A stretch of 64,000 nucleotides of DNA from RUG12461 sp045661345 (GTDB lineage Bacteria; Bacillota; Clostridia; Lachnospirales; Lachnospiraceae): NCBI GenBank assembly GCA_045661345.1, contig JAZRFM010000002.1:9918-73917 (forward strand). Direction: 5' to 3'. Positions 17,019-25,729 of the stretch are shown piece by piece. Every line of letters begins with the position of its first letter. Within the stretch, counting starts at the first letter, position 1. The translations under genes were made by a program, and so were the position numbers. Under the pieces are notes generated by a model. It was not told where the DNA came from, did no database searches, and saw nothing but the letters and a program-made list of their open reading frames with translations.

Positions 17019-18748
17019 TCCGGGGTTTCCTCAAGCTCTGTAAAAAATTTGATCTGCTCCTCGGTACGAAGCACCCGCACCGGCTTCAGCTGGTTTTCGG
17101 AGATACCCTGCTTGAACATTTTCAGCTCGCGATACAGGGAATAGGTTTCCTTCTCCAGAAAGATCAGCTTCGGGATGCCCATGTTTCCGCCTGCGACGTA
17201 ATGTGCGTAGGAGGTACTTGCCCGGGCCAGCTCGTTTTGCATCAGGTTCGCATACTCATCATATTTTGCCCGCGGGATCTCCTTTTCCGGCTCCATCAGG
17301 ATCACATATCTGCCGGGCTCCGACTCTTTATCCGCATACATGGAGAAGTCTACGATCTTTTCCCCGGAATGCCGTTCAAACTCCTTCACCGCCGTAAGCA
17401 GGTGGTCCTCGGTGAACTTTTCGCCGGCGACGGATACAATATTATTCTTACGGTATTTGAAGCAGATCATGGGAGACTCGTTGTAAAAACCCACCACCTT
17501 GATGACATCGCCTATGCGGTAACGGTAAAAACCGGACTGGTTTGTGATCACCAGCTCATAGGATTTTCCCTGCTCCAGTTCGTCGATCAGAAGGGTCTTC
17601 GGATTTTCTCCCTGCTGCGTGTCATCCTCGCCGGTCCGCAGGTCATCCGGGATAAACTCAAAGAAACAGGAAGAGGGAGCCAGAATATAGTACTGGTCAA
17701 AGGGGTGTCTGGCCACGGCGAACAGTCCCTCCGAAGAAACGTAGGCCAGCGTATAATAAGGCATGGATCTGCCGGAATAAGTCTGCAGCTTTCTGGCGTA
17801 GGAGTAAAAATTGCCTGCCCAGATGGAGATGATCATGGACAGATTCGGCCAGATTCTGGACATGATGGTCTTATCAAAGCCTTTCCGGAATTCGGCTTCC
17901 AGTTTGCCGGCACGCTCCGGATCCGGCTTTAGCCTGGAAGCGAGCTTCTTTCTTAAATCCTGCGGCATTCTGATCGACTCCGGGATCCTGCCGGTATAGA
18001 TGTCATTCACCAGAGAACGCCATTCCCTGCGGATATAATTCATCAGATCCCATAGCGCGGAAATATAGGGAGAAAACAGGGAACTAATGCTGTCATCTTT
18101 CAGGGCATAAAGTGCATGGAGGTATTTCAGATCTGTATTTTCGGAGGTACGCAGCACCTCAAAGGGCGTGGAGAAGAGATCCTTCAGGGAATCGTCGCTT
18201 TTCTCTGCGCCGGGGAAGCATGCGGCGGAAATGGCGCCAAAGGGCACACCGCAGGGGAGATCCTCTCTCTGCATACTGAAGACACCGACGATCCTGCCCT
18301 CCGGCGGGAGCTTATCCATGGTGTTCTGATAATACTCAGCCGTAATGGCCTTGGACAGCGGCTCGATATAGTCCTGTAATATGGTAAGACCCCTGTCTGT
18401 GACGGGAATCTTCTTGGGAGATCCGGAAGTGCCGGAGGTGCTTGCGTAATAGACCACAGGATAACTGGTGATGAGATCCGTTTCGTTGTTATTTACCATC
18501 CGGTCGATGTATGCTTCATAATCGTCATAAGTTGTCAGCGGAACTTTTTCGCGGTATTCATCCTCGTCCTTGATATCCGCAAAATCATATTTCTTACCAT
18601 ATTCTGTGTTGCTGTTGTCCATCAGAATGTCCATCAGCAGTCCCCGGTTCACGAGTCCCGCATCCTGGCAGGAATTGTCGAACTTGCGAATACTGTAGTG
18701 GCTGTTCAATGTCATTTTGTCAAAGATCGTGTTTTTCTTGTCTTTCAT
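17015..18748 (-). CDS. GH3-family acyl-adenylate/amide synthetase
   Basis: 577 residues, the full length of the GH3 family. The ATP-binding P-loop YASTSGTSGSPKKIPVT is near residue 108, and the C-terminal region has YRYRIGDVIKVVGF near 412 and SVAGEKFTEDHL near 438. Plant GH3 enzymes join amino acids to acyl acids such as auxin through an acyl-AMP; bacterial substrates are largely unknown. The start has AAGGAGG upstream. Coupling to a MATE exporter suggests that the product is a small acid conjugate exported or imported by that transporter, which is an inference. Confidence 0.9.
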   Translation of the reverse strand: MKDKKNTIFDKMTLNSHYSIRKFDNSCQDAGLVNRGLLMDILMDNSNTEYGKKYDFADIKDEDEYREKVPLTTYDDYEAYIDRMVNNNETDLITSYPVVYYASTSGTSGSPKKIPVTDRGLTILQDYIEPLSKAITAEYYQNTMDKLPPEGRIVGVFSMQREDLPCGVPFGAISAACFPGAEKSDDSLKDLFSTPFEVLRTSENTDLKYLHALYALKDDSISSLFSPYISALWDLMNYIRREWRSLVNDIYTGRIPESIRMPQDLRKKLASRLKPDPERAGKLEAEFRKGFDKTIMSRIWPNLSMIISIWAGNFYSYARKLQTYSGRSMPYYTLAYVSSEGLFAVARHPFDQYYILAPSSCFFEFIPDDLRTGEDDTQQGENPKTLLIDELEQGKSYELVITNQSGFYRYRIGDVIKVVGFYNESPMICFKYRKNNIVSVAGEKFTEDHLLTAVKEFERHSGEKIVDFSMYADKESEPGRYVILMEPEKEIPRAKYDEYANLMQNELARASTSYAHYVAGGNMGIPKLIFLEKETYSLYRELKMFKQGISENQLKPVRVLRTEEQIKFFTELEETPE

Positions 18749-18781
18749 GGCAGTCCTCCTTGTTATTCCTCACCGTTTCCC

Positions 18782-18810
18782 ATTCTATCATCCGGCAGGT
18801 ATTAAGGCAA
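18782..18810 (-). promoter_or_regulatory. Predicted promoter of the GH3-MATE operon
   Basis: Minus strand: TTGCCT (18805-18810), 17-bp spacer, TAGAAT (18782-18787), 34 bp before the GH3 start codon. Confidence 0.6.
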
Positions 18811-18973
18811 ACGGAAATAGGCGCTTTTTGATCTTTTAAGCGACGGCAGGGTGCCGTGGCGGAGATTAGTGGAATACCCATGGAAAACAATTCCCGAGAA
18901 GCGAGACAAACCATGGGCGCTCATGGTATAGTATAGTCAAACGCAAACCGATTTCGGAAGCAGGGAGGTCCCT

Positions 18974-20149
18974 ATGAAAAAAAACATTTTCTCCATAATG
19001 ATTGCAATCATGATGTTGACGTCTGTCCTGTCCGGGTGTGGAGCGACGCAATCCGCCTCCGTGGCCGCTGCCGGGGAGGCCGCGGCGCAATCCGACGCCA
19101 CCGTCACCACCGGGGAGATTGCAGTCTTCGAGGACGGAAATTTCGGCTCCATCCAGATCGACGAGAGTCTGGACAGCTTTCATGATCTGGGCTTTGACTA
19201 CGGAGACAGTGTGAACGTCGTCTTTGACAACGGGACGGAGCTGAACGATCTCCCCTACTATTCGGGGTATTACGGTCCTTTCGGGGATCTGATCCTCTGC
19301 GGATATGACGGCTATGAGCATGTGGTGGTCGCCAGAATCAACCGCGGTGCCACCTGGGACGAATTTGGCATGACACCGGAATCCCTCGTGACCGTCACTT
19401 TAAACGAAAAGGGGAAATACAAGGAATTTGAGGATGCAAACTCCATCCATTATTCGGACGACAGAAGCGACTATTCCTCCGATGTGGTCTTTGCCAATTT
19501 CCGGGAATCTGAATCCACGGGACTTGCTCCCGGTCTGCTGTTCCGTTCTGCCAGCCCCTGTGACAACGTTCACAACAGAGCTCCCTATGCCAATGCGCTG
19601 GCAGAGGAAGCCGGGATTCGCCTTGTACTCAACCTGTCGGACGGGGCGGAGGAATATCAGGAGCATAAAAACGAGCCCGGTTTTTCTTCGGACTATTATG
19701 ACGGACTCGTACAGGAGGGCAATGTCCTGTTTCTGAATTTGACGCCGGACTACAGCTCTGATGAATACAGGACAACGCTCTCGCAGGCACTGCTTACCAT
19801 GACAGACCACGAAGGTCCCTGTCTCGTCCACTGTGTCGAGGGCAAGGACAGAACCGGCTTTGTGTGCGCCCTGATGGAGGCCCTTGCCGGCGGCACTTAT
19901 GATGAGATCCTGACGGATTACATGATCACCTATGACAACTATTACGGCGTAACGAAGGAAACGGATCCGGAAAAATACGATATCATCACGGAAAAGGCAA
20001 AAGAGTTCTTTTATGAGATCTGTGAGGTTCCCACAGGGACATCCCCGGAGGGGCTGGATCTGCAGGAAGGAGCCCGGAACTATCTGAGGCGGGGCGGCCT
20101 GTCCGATGAGGAAATTGACCGGATCTGTCATTATCTCCGGGGCGAATAA
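18974..20149 (+). CDS. Lipoprotein tyrosine-phosphatase-like protein
   Basis: 391 residues. A type II signal peptide ends in a lipobox (LSGCG, Cys near residue 22), so it is anchored outside the membrane. Residues about 55-150 resemble the beta-barrel C-terminal domain of SAM hydroxide adenosyltransferases (NFGSIQI, then a VVVARINRGATWDEFG segment); this is a weak resemblance. Residues about 165-390 are a cysteine-phosphatase domain with the P-loop HCVEGKDRTG (Cys near 287), matching HCx5R. The start is supported by GGGAGG. The phosphatase may act on phosphotyrosine, phosphoinositide or nucleotide-type substrates. The gene is monocistronic and ends at a strong terminator. Confidence 0.85.
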   Translation: MKKNIFSIMIAIMMLTSVLSGCGATQSASVAAAGEAAAQSDATVTTGEIAVFEDGNFGSIQIDESLDSFHDLGFDYGDSVNVVFDNGTELNDLPYYSGYYGPFGDLILCGYDGYEHVVVARINRGATWDEFGMTPESLVTVTLNEKGKYKEFEDANSIHYSDDRSDYSSDVVFANFRESESTGLAPGLLFRSASPCDNVHNRAPYANALAEEAGIRLVLNLSDGAEEYQEHKNEPGFSSDYYDGLVQEGNVLFLNLTPDYSSDEYRTTLSQALLTMTDHEGPCLVHCVEGKDRTGFVCALMEALAGGTYDEILTDYMITYDNYYGVTKETDPEKYDIITEKAKEFFYEICEVPTGTSPEGLDLQEGARNYLRRGGLSDEEIDRICHYLRGE

Positions 20150-20170
20150 AACTTCCCCAAAACAAAAAAC

Positions 20171-20210
20171 TCGGCAGCAGACCCTCGTCTGCTGCCGAAT
20201 TATTTTCCGT
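20171..20210 (+). terminator. Rho-independent terminator after the lipoprotein phosphatase
   Basis: A perfect 12-bp stem (TCGGCAGCAGAC with its complement, 20171-20198) and a 4-nt CCTC loop are followed by an AT-rich run (AATTATTTT). Confidence 0.85.
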
Positions 20211-20229
20211 CTTTTTGCTGCTCCTTTGA

Positions 20230-20343
20230 TCAGTCCTCTTTCCGGTTATTCCAGTATAGAAAACCAAGCAGCAGAAGATAAATACCTACCGCAAAAAAGA
20301 ATGTAAAGGCGAGCAACGGAACAGATATTTCATTTTTCTTCAT
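20230..20343 (-). CDS. 37-residue single-pass membrane peptide
   Basis: The ORF begins with MKKNEISVPLLAF, continues through one hydrophobic helix of about 20 residues rich in Phe and Leu, and ends in a charged tail (WNNRKED). It starts 21 nt after the stop of the MscS-type gene, on the same strand, and AGGATGAGG lies upstream. It is probably translated from the same transcript as a small membrane subunit or regulator of that protein, but no homologue is recognised. Confidence 0.5.
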   Translation of the reverse strand: MKKNEISVPLLAFTFFFAVGIYLLLLGFLYWNNRKED

Positions 20344-20364
20344 AGGTTTCTCTGCCTCATCCTT

Positions 20365-21651
20365 TTAGTTGGACGCAGTGTCGTTTGTGTTCTCGGCTTC
20401 TTTTGCCTGCTCAGCTTCTTTCTCTTCTGCGATCTTTTTGCTGTCTTTCTTGATCTTGTCGATGGCCTCGTCCAGATCACCCAGCTGCTTCTTCGCAAAG
20501 TCTCTGCCGCCGATACCAAAGGCGATGGCAAATGCAACCGCGATGGCGCCCAGTGCCAGGATGAATGCCGTATTGACAAGCACCGGTGCGATGCCCAGCT
20601 GGTTCAGCATCATGAATACTGCCACGATCATGATGGCAACATGCGCGATCTTGCCGTAGCTCTTGAAGCCGTTTTTGGTCAGCAGCTTCTCCACGCCGTT
20701 TCCAAGGAGGAAAGCGATACCGAAGATCAGTGCTGCGGCGAGGACGTTCGGCAGATATGCGATGATGGCCATGCCGATCTCGTCGAATACCGTCAGATTC
20801 AGGACGCTGAGACCCTGTACGATGAAGAAAATATCCACCAGGATCTGAACAATCAGCCCGACTGCTGCGGAGAGCACGAATTTCGGGAATTTCTCCTCCC
20901 CGATGAGATCACGGATCTTCTTATCCACGCCGCTGCTGGCAACAAGCTTTCTGACGAGTGCACCGGCAAATTTACCGATCAGTGTCCCAAGCCAGATCAG
21001 GATCAGTGCTGCCACGATATTCGGGATGAAGCTGATCACGATGGAGAGCATCGCCTGTGCCGGCTCGGAGATCACGCTGATGTCCAGCACATCCAGCGCG
21101 ATGATCACAACCGGGATCAGGATCAGTACGTAAACGATGAATGCAAGGGTCTGGGAGAGCTTTGCTTCATCGGTGACTTCCATGCCTGCTTTTTCCTGCA
21201 GTTTATTGATCTTGAGTTTCTCAAATACGGGAACCAGAAGCATGCGGACGAGGCTTGCAATGAGAATACCCACTGCAATGACGATAGCCGCGCCAATGAC
21301 GTTCGGGAGATAATTCAGTATTGTAACGAGAAACGTGGTGATGGGCTCGGATACACCAATCACGCCCAGGGATGAAAAAATGCCCGGTACAAAAAGCATG
21401 AATACAATGAAATATACCAGGTTCGCAATAAAGTTACCCAAAGACATCTTGGTCTTTACCGTGGTATTAGGGGCGGCAAGGGGCTTTACAGCTGCCTTTT
21501 CCTCCACTTCCTTCAGCTTGGTCTTGTTGATAAGCTTCAGGACAAGCCAACGCGCAATCCCTGCTGCGATGAAGGCGATGACCAGAAGAATCACGGCCTG
21601 AAGGATCATCAGCAGCGGTGACGGCATACCGAAAAAATCATAAATGCTCAT
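20365..21651 (-). CDS. Mechanosensitive-channel-related membrane protein with conserved TM-helix repeats
   Basis: 428 residues from the ATG at 21651; the ATG 15 nt upstream overlaps the AGGAGGAG ribosome binding site, so the internal start is preferred. After one N-terminal helix, the protein has repeated blocks of a LPN[VI]xxAxxI helix, a charged turn and a further helix (PNVIGAAIVIAVG, PNIVAALILIWLG, PNVLAAALIFGIA). This is the MscS-associated conserved TM-helix (PF05552-like) pattern. There is no classical MscS beta domain. The C-terminus is an acidic-basic coiled tail. It is likely an osmotic or envelope stress pore or scaffold. Confidence 0.8.
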   Translation of the reverse strand: MSIYDFFGMPSPLLMILQAVILLVIAFIAAGIARWLVLKLINKTKLKEVEEKAAVKPLAAPNTTVKTKMSLGNFIANLVYFIVFMLFVPGIFSSLGVIGVSEPITTFLVTILNYLPNVIGAAIVIAVGILIASLVRMLLVPVFEKLKINKLQEKAGMEVTDEAKLSQTLAFIVYVLILIPVVIIALDVLDISVISEPAQAMLSIVISFIPNIVAALILIWLGTLIGKFAGALVRKLVASSGVDKKIRDLIGEEKFPKFVLSAAVGLIVQILVDIFFIVQGLSVLNLTVFDEIGMAIIAYLPNVLAAALIFGIAFLLGNGVEKLLTKNGFKSYGKIAHVAIMIVAVFMMLNQLGIAPVLVNTAFILALGAIAVAFAIAFGIGGRDFAKKQLGDLDEAIDKIKKDSKKIAEEKEAEQAKEAENTNDTASN

Positions 21652-21692
21652 TTTTCTCCTCCTCATATAAAAGAATTTACGTGTTACTTTTT

Positions 21693-21713
21693 GGCATTCC
21701 CATTGGGAATCCC
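21693..21713. promoter_or_regulatory. Inverted repeat in the leader of the MscS-type gene
   Basis: GG-ATTCCC-ATT-GGGAAT-CC arms (one mismatch) lie just downstream of the predicted start site, so it may be an operator. No regulator gene is adjacent. Confidence 0.45.
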
Positions 21714-21722
21714 GTGCTCCTT

Positions 21723-21751
21723 ATCATACCATAATCCGCCCCGGAAGTAAA
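21723..21751 (-). promoter_or_regulatory. Predicted promoter of the MscS-type gene
   Basis: Minus strand: TTTACT (21746-21751), 17-bp spacer, TATGAT (21723-21728). Confidence 0.5.
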
Positions 21752-21776
21752 TATAAACGGCGGGATTATGCAGGGA

Positions 21777-23567
21777 TTATTCGGGCAGGGAAAAGCCCTG
21801 ATCCCTGTCCAGAATCCGGTAGAGATCCAGGTTTTGGTCTGTCGAGAGTCCCACCACCTCTCCGAACTCCAGAAGCTTCGTTTCATCCCCGGAAAAATCC
21901 GGCCACACCGGCAGATCCTCACCGTTGGGATCCCCGGTACGGGCGAAGTTTTCGATGTAGTCCATGATGATATTGGAAAGGGCATAATCCGAGGACTGAT
22001 AGGCCCTCGGCATGGTCTCCAGGTTTCCGTAGAAATAAGGCAGCTCCCCGGCGTGATTACAGCTTAATCCCCTGTTGGTTTTCGTAAACCAGTACTCATA
22101 CACCGGTCTGCCCTCCGCAGCCATGAGACGGGACCAGGTATAATGGCTGTAGGCGAACCAGCTGGCACTCATAACCGCATTGTACTGTGCCTTGGGATCC
22201 GTTCCCGGCGGATAGAGGGCAATGACCTCGTCTGTGATCTCCTCCCCCAGCTGCTTTTCTATCCAATCCCGGTAATTCTCTTCCGTCACCTTCGTTCCCA
22301 GAATGGTAAAGACGTCCGCTTCCGTGCCGTTGTATCCGTTCAGCAGCGCCTCTTCATGGTTTTCTCCCTTTAGATAGGTAAGGGCCGGCTGCTCTGCGAT
22401 CCCATAGCCGTCCACCGTCATGGAATTGTATTCTCCCGCTGCCTGAACCAGGGTTTTTGCATCGATCTCTCTGAGCTCCTGCAGAGTGGATACCCCCATG
22501 GCCTCATACACCGTATCCTTCATTTCCAGTGCGTCCTCAAAGGGCCGGAAAGTATGATAAGGGCGGTTGATATTGATTGCGCTGCTTTCCGCCACAGCCC
22601 GGCGGAAAAGCCCCTCCGTCAGGGGGGAAACGCAGAGGGCGTTCACACTGGAGGAGCCGGCGGATTCCCCGGCGATGGTAATGTTGTCGGGATCGCCCCC
22701 GAAGGAGGCGATGTTTTCATGCACCCAGGAGAGAGCCGCGATCTGATCCAGGAGGCCGTAGTTTCCGGTGGTATGATTGGGAGACTCCTGCTGAAGAGCC
22801 TCGTCCGCAAAGTAACCGAACACATTGAGGCGATAGCCGAAATCCACAAAGACAATCCCGCGCTTCGCAAAGGACTCTCCGTTGTACTGGTCAAAGGAGG
22901 GGGATCCGCTCTGGAGAGAACCGCCGTGGACATAAAAGATGACCGGACAGTCCGAAACATCTCCCGCCGGTTTCCATACATTGACGTAGAGTGCATCCTC
23001 GCTCATGGCTTCCCTGTAATTATCCCGCGGATTAAACCAGTCAAAATCATCATAGATCACAAGGCTCACCAGGGAATCCCAGAGGCTGGTATTCTCGGAC
23101 TGCATAAACTTGGGAGCGAAATGATCACAGACCCTTACCCCCTCCCAGGGCTCCGGTGCCTGCGGCTCCTTCCAGCGAAGATCCCCCACCGGGGGCTTTG
23201 CATAGGGAATCCCGGTAAATACCTCCACGGATTCCTCCCCGTTGTATATGCCGGTCAGCGCCCCCTCCGCCACGGTGATGACCTCCGTGGGTTTCGGATT
23301 CTTTTCCTGCACCGCAGGGACTCTCTCATAAGGCGGATAGCTGACCCGATAGATCAAATAGAGCACGGGAACCAGGGCTAAAAAGGTAAGGCACTTTACC
23401 CACCACCTTTTCTCCGCCAGCACCTTCAGTTGGAGAATCAAAAAAGCCACCATCACGGCCAGAAAAATCCCCCATCCCCACAACGTGTTTTTTGACAGCT
23501 CCAACAGGAGTCCGTAAAAAAGAAGGATGACAAGCCATATGATCGTTACACCAATCTTCTTTTTCAT
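21777..23567 (-). CDS. Membrane-anchored type-B carboxylesterase
   Basis: 596 residues. Three hydrophobic segments in residues 1-80 anchor the enzyme, and the catalytic domain follows from about 95. The nucleophile elbow is GESAGSS (Ser near 302), the oxyanion region is YVHGGSLQSG, and the catalytic His is in CNHAGELPYFYG near 515. This is the para-nitrobenzyl/cholinesterase family, usually about 500 residues without the N-terminal helices. It hydrolyses carboxylic esters, probably outside the membrane. Its start overlaps the stop of the hybrid histidine kinase by 4 nt, so kinase and esterase are made together. That could mean ester sensing, but this is inference. Confidence 0.88.
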   Translation of the reverse strand: MKKKIGVTIIWLVILLFYGLLLELSKNTLWGWGIFLAVMVAFLILQLKVLAEKRWWVKCLTFLALVPVLYLIYRVSYPPYERVPAVQEKNPKPTEVITVAEGALTGIYNGEESVEVFTGIPYAKPPVGDLRWKEPQAPEPWEGVRVCDHFAPKFMQSENTSLWDSLVSLVIYDDFDWFNPRDNYREAMSEDALYVNVWKPAGDVSDCPVIFYVHGGSLQSGSPSFDQYNGESFAKRGIVFVDFGYRLNVFGYFADEALQQESPNHTTGNYGLLDQIAALSWVHENIASFGGDPDNITIAGESAGSSSVNALCVSPLTEGLFRRAVAESSAININRPYHTFRPFEDALEMKDTVYEAMGVSTLQELREIDAKTLVQAAGEYNSMTVDGYGIAEQPALTYLKGENHEEALLNGYNGTEADVFTILGTKVTEENYRDWIEKQLGEEITDEVIALYPPGTDPKAQYNAVMSASWFAYSHYTWSRLMAAEGRPVYEYWFTKTNRGLSCNHAGELPYFYGNLETMPRAYQSSDYALSNIIMDYIENFARTGDPNGEDLPVWPDFSGDETKLLEFGEVVGLSTDQNLDLYRILDRDQGFSLPE

Positions 23568-25672
23568 TCCTTTTCCTCCGCTTTTCCCTTTCCCTCTCTC
23601 ACGATGAAAGCAACCTCATGCTTCTTTGTGTATTTTTTCGCCTGCTCCTCATTCTTGACGAAAACGCCCTTAAAGTCCTCCGTGATCATGGTCTTTGCCC
23701 TGTTCAGCTCCTCTGTGGAATCCGCGATCACAAGAACCACGGGACGGTCCATTTCCCTTCTCTTCCTCGCCCTTTCCTTTTCTCTCTCTTCTTCCTCCAG
23801 TTCCTCCCTGCTAAGGATCAGTCCGGGGTCAAGATGCCTTTTCAGAAGATCCTCCATCTCGGGATACAGCACGGGCTTCGAAAGGTAGTCCGTAAAGCCC
23901 TCCTTGAGATAGGAATCCCTGGCTCCCACAATGGCATCCGCCGTGAGGACGATGACGGGCATGTCATCCGCCAGGTGCTTTTCCCGGAGGATGGAAAGGG
24001 TTTTGGTACCGGACATGCCGGGCATCATCTGATCCAGCAGGAGGAGGTCGAAGGTTTCTTTTTCCAGGAGCGCAAGACACTCCTGCCCCGATTCCGCCGT
24101 GCTGATGTTGATCCGGGTCTCCTTCAGAAGCTCCGTGATCACCTCCAGATTCATTTCATTGTCGTCCACAATGAGCACCCTGGCCTTCGGCGCCACCAGA
24201 CGGGGTTTAAAGATCTCATTCTCCGCCCGGGCCTCCTTCAGATGCTCCGTATAGTCCCCGATGGGCGTCTCATTGACGGCCTTCTGCATCATTTCCGCGG
24301 TGAAGGTGGAGCCTTCTCCGTAGACGCTTTCCACCCGGACTTCGCCCCCCATGATCTCCGCCAGCTGCTTTGTGATATTGAGCCCCAGTCCCGTGCCTTC
24401 GATCTTTCGATTTTTGGTTTCATCCAGGCGCTGGAAGGAGGAAAAAAGCTTATCCTGATCCTCGGGTCTGATCCCCATGCCCGTATCCTTCACGCTGCAG
24501 CAAAGGAAGCTGTCCGAACGCCGGTAGGAGATCCTGATTTTGATGCTCCCCTGCTGGGTATATTTGATGGCGTTATTGGTAAGATTCAGAATAATCTGGC
24601 GGATCCTTATCTCATCCCCGTACAGCACCGAGGGAATCGTGGGATCCACCTCCAGCTCATAGGAAAGGCCTTTCTCCTGCGCCTTTTTCATGGTCATGTT
24701 GACGATATCGTTGAGAACGGAAGAAAAATCATATTCCACCGGCACCAGTTCCATTTTGCCGGACTCGATCTTGGAAAGATCCAGAATATCGTTGATGATG
24801 GAAAGGAGGGTATTCCCCGCGCTTTTGATGTCGGAGGCATATTTCCTGATCTTCGGGTCTTTTTCCTCCCGCAGGATCATTTCGTCCAGTCCCACAATGG
24901 CATTCATGGGGGTGCGGATCTCATGGGACATATTGGCCAGAAAGTTGCTTTTGGCCTGATTGGCAATATCCGCCCGCTTCCGCTGTTCCTCCACCTCCTG
25001 CAGCGCATCCGCCAGCTTGATATAATCCGGTGTCTCGATGACAAAAAGCACCGTCATGGCCGCAATGGAGAACATGTAGAACACCAGGAGGGTCTTTTGG
25101 AAAAGCACCACCTGCAGCAAGAATCCGGACAGGATAATGAGCATGAACAGCCATATGGCGGCGCGCTGTCTTCTTTCCATGGTCTTCCGGCTGGAAAAAA
25201 GAAGCACGATGGAGAAGCTGTTTACAATGACCTGGAACACAAAGATCAGCGCATAGAGCGGTCCGTGGGTGTAAACGCCCTCCTCGTTAAAGGTAAAGAC
25301 CCAGCCCGTAAAGATATTCAGGGTCATCAATACCAGATAGACCACAAGAAGAACGTTCAGGAATTTCAGATAAATCCGGGACAGCTTCCCCTGCACCAGG
25401 GAATGGAGGTATCTGACCAGGCTCCAGAAGCAGAAGGCGGAAACAACAAAGTAAGCCGTATTGACCAGGATATTCAGGATCGGCGGAATCACGCGTCCGT
25501 AATCCGTCATCCGAGAGGCCACCACATCCGTCACCAGACTGACGAGGATCCATCCCACCCAACGCCGGTAACGCCTGTTGCTCTCGGAGGCGTTGGGGTA
25601 TTCGATATGCAGATAGATCAGCAGGATCACCATGAACCCGGTGGCCGCCGCTTCAAAGTAGATATTATACAT
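23564..25672 (-). CDS. Hybrid sensor histidine kinase
   Basis: 702 residues. About seven hydrophobic segments occupy residues 1-215, followed by a short coil. The HisKA motif SHEIRTPMNAIVG has the phosphoacceptor His near 250. The HATPase boxes are NLTNNAIKYT, DTGMGI and GTGLGL near 375-440. A receiver domain starts at VLIVDDNEMN near 500 with phosphoacceptor Asp near 546 (LLLLDQMMPG) and a conserved Lys in YLSKPV. The last 70 residues are a basic and acidic extension of unknown role. There is no DNA-binding output domain, so it must signal through a separate phosphotransfer partner. It lies 57 nt after the 796-residue protein gene. Confidence 0.92.
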   Translation of the reverse strand: MYNIYFEAAATGFMVILLIYLHIEYPNASESNRRYRRWVGWILVSLVTDVVASRMTDYGRVIPPILNILVNTAYFVVSAFCFWSLVRYLHSLVQGKLSRIYLKFLNVLLVVYLVLMTLNIFTGWVFTFNEEGVYTHGPLYALIFVFQVIVNSFSIVLLFSSRKTMERRQRAAIWLFMLIILSGFLLQVVLFQKTLLVFYMFSIAAMTVLFVIETPDYIKLADALQEVEEQRKRADIANQAKSNFLANMSHEIRTPMNAIVGLDEMILREEKDPKIRKYASDIKSAGNTLLSIINDILDLSKIESGKMELVPVEYDFSSVLNDIVNMTMKKAQEKGLSYELEVDPTIPSVLYGDEIRIRQIILNLTNNAIKYTQQGSIKIRISYRRSDSFLCCSVKDTGMGIRPEDQDKLFSSFQRLDETKNRKIEGTGLGLNITKQLAEIMGGEVRVESVYGEGSTFTAEMMQKAVNETPIGDYTEHLKEARAENEIFKPRLVAPKARVLIVDDNEMNLEVITELLKETRINISTAESGQECLALLEKETFDLLLLDQMMPGMSGTKTLSILREKHLADDMPVIVLTADAIVGARDSYLKEGFTDYLSKPVLYPEMEDLLKRHLDPGLILSREELEEEEREKERARKRREMDRPVVLVIADSTEELNRAKTMITEDFKGVFVKNEEQAKKYTKKHEVAFIVREGKGKAEEKE

Positions 25673-25729
25673 GAACCCTTTTCTCAGAATCTTTTCTGCA
25701 AATACGCCGGCCGGCTGCCTGCTCTGCCG

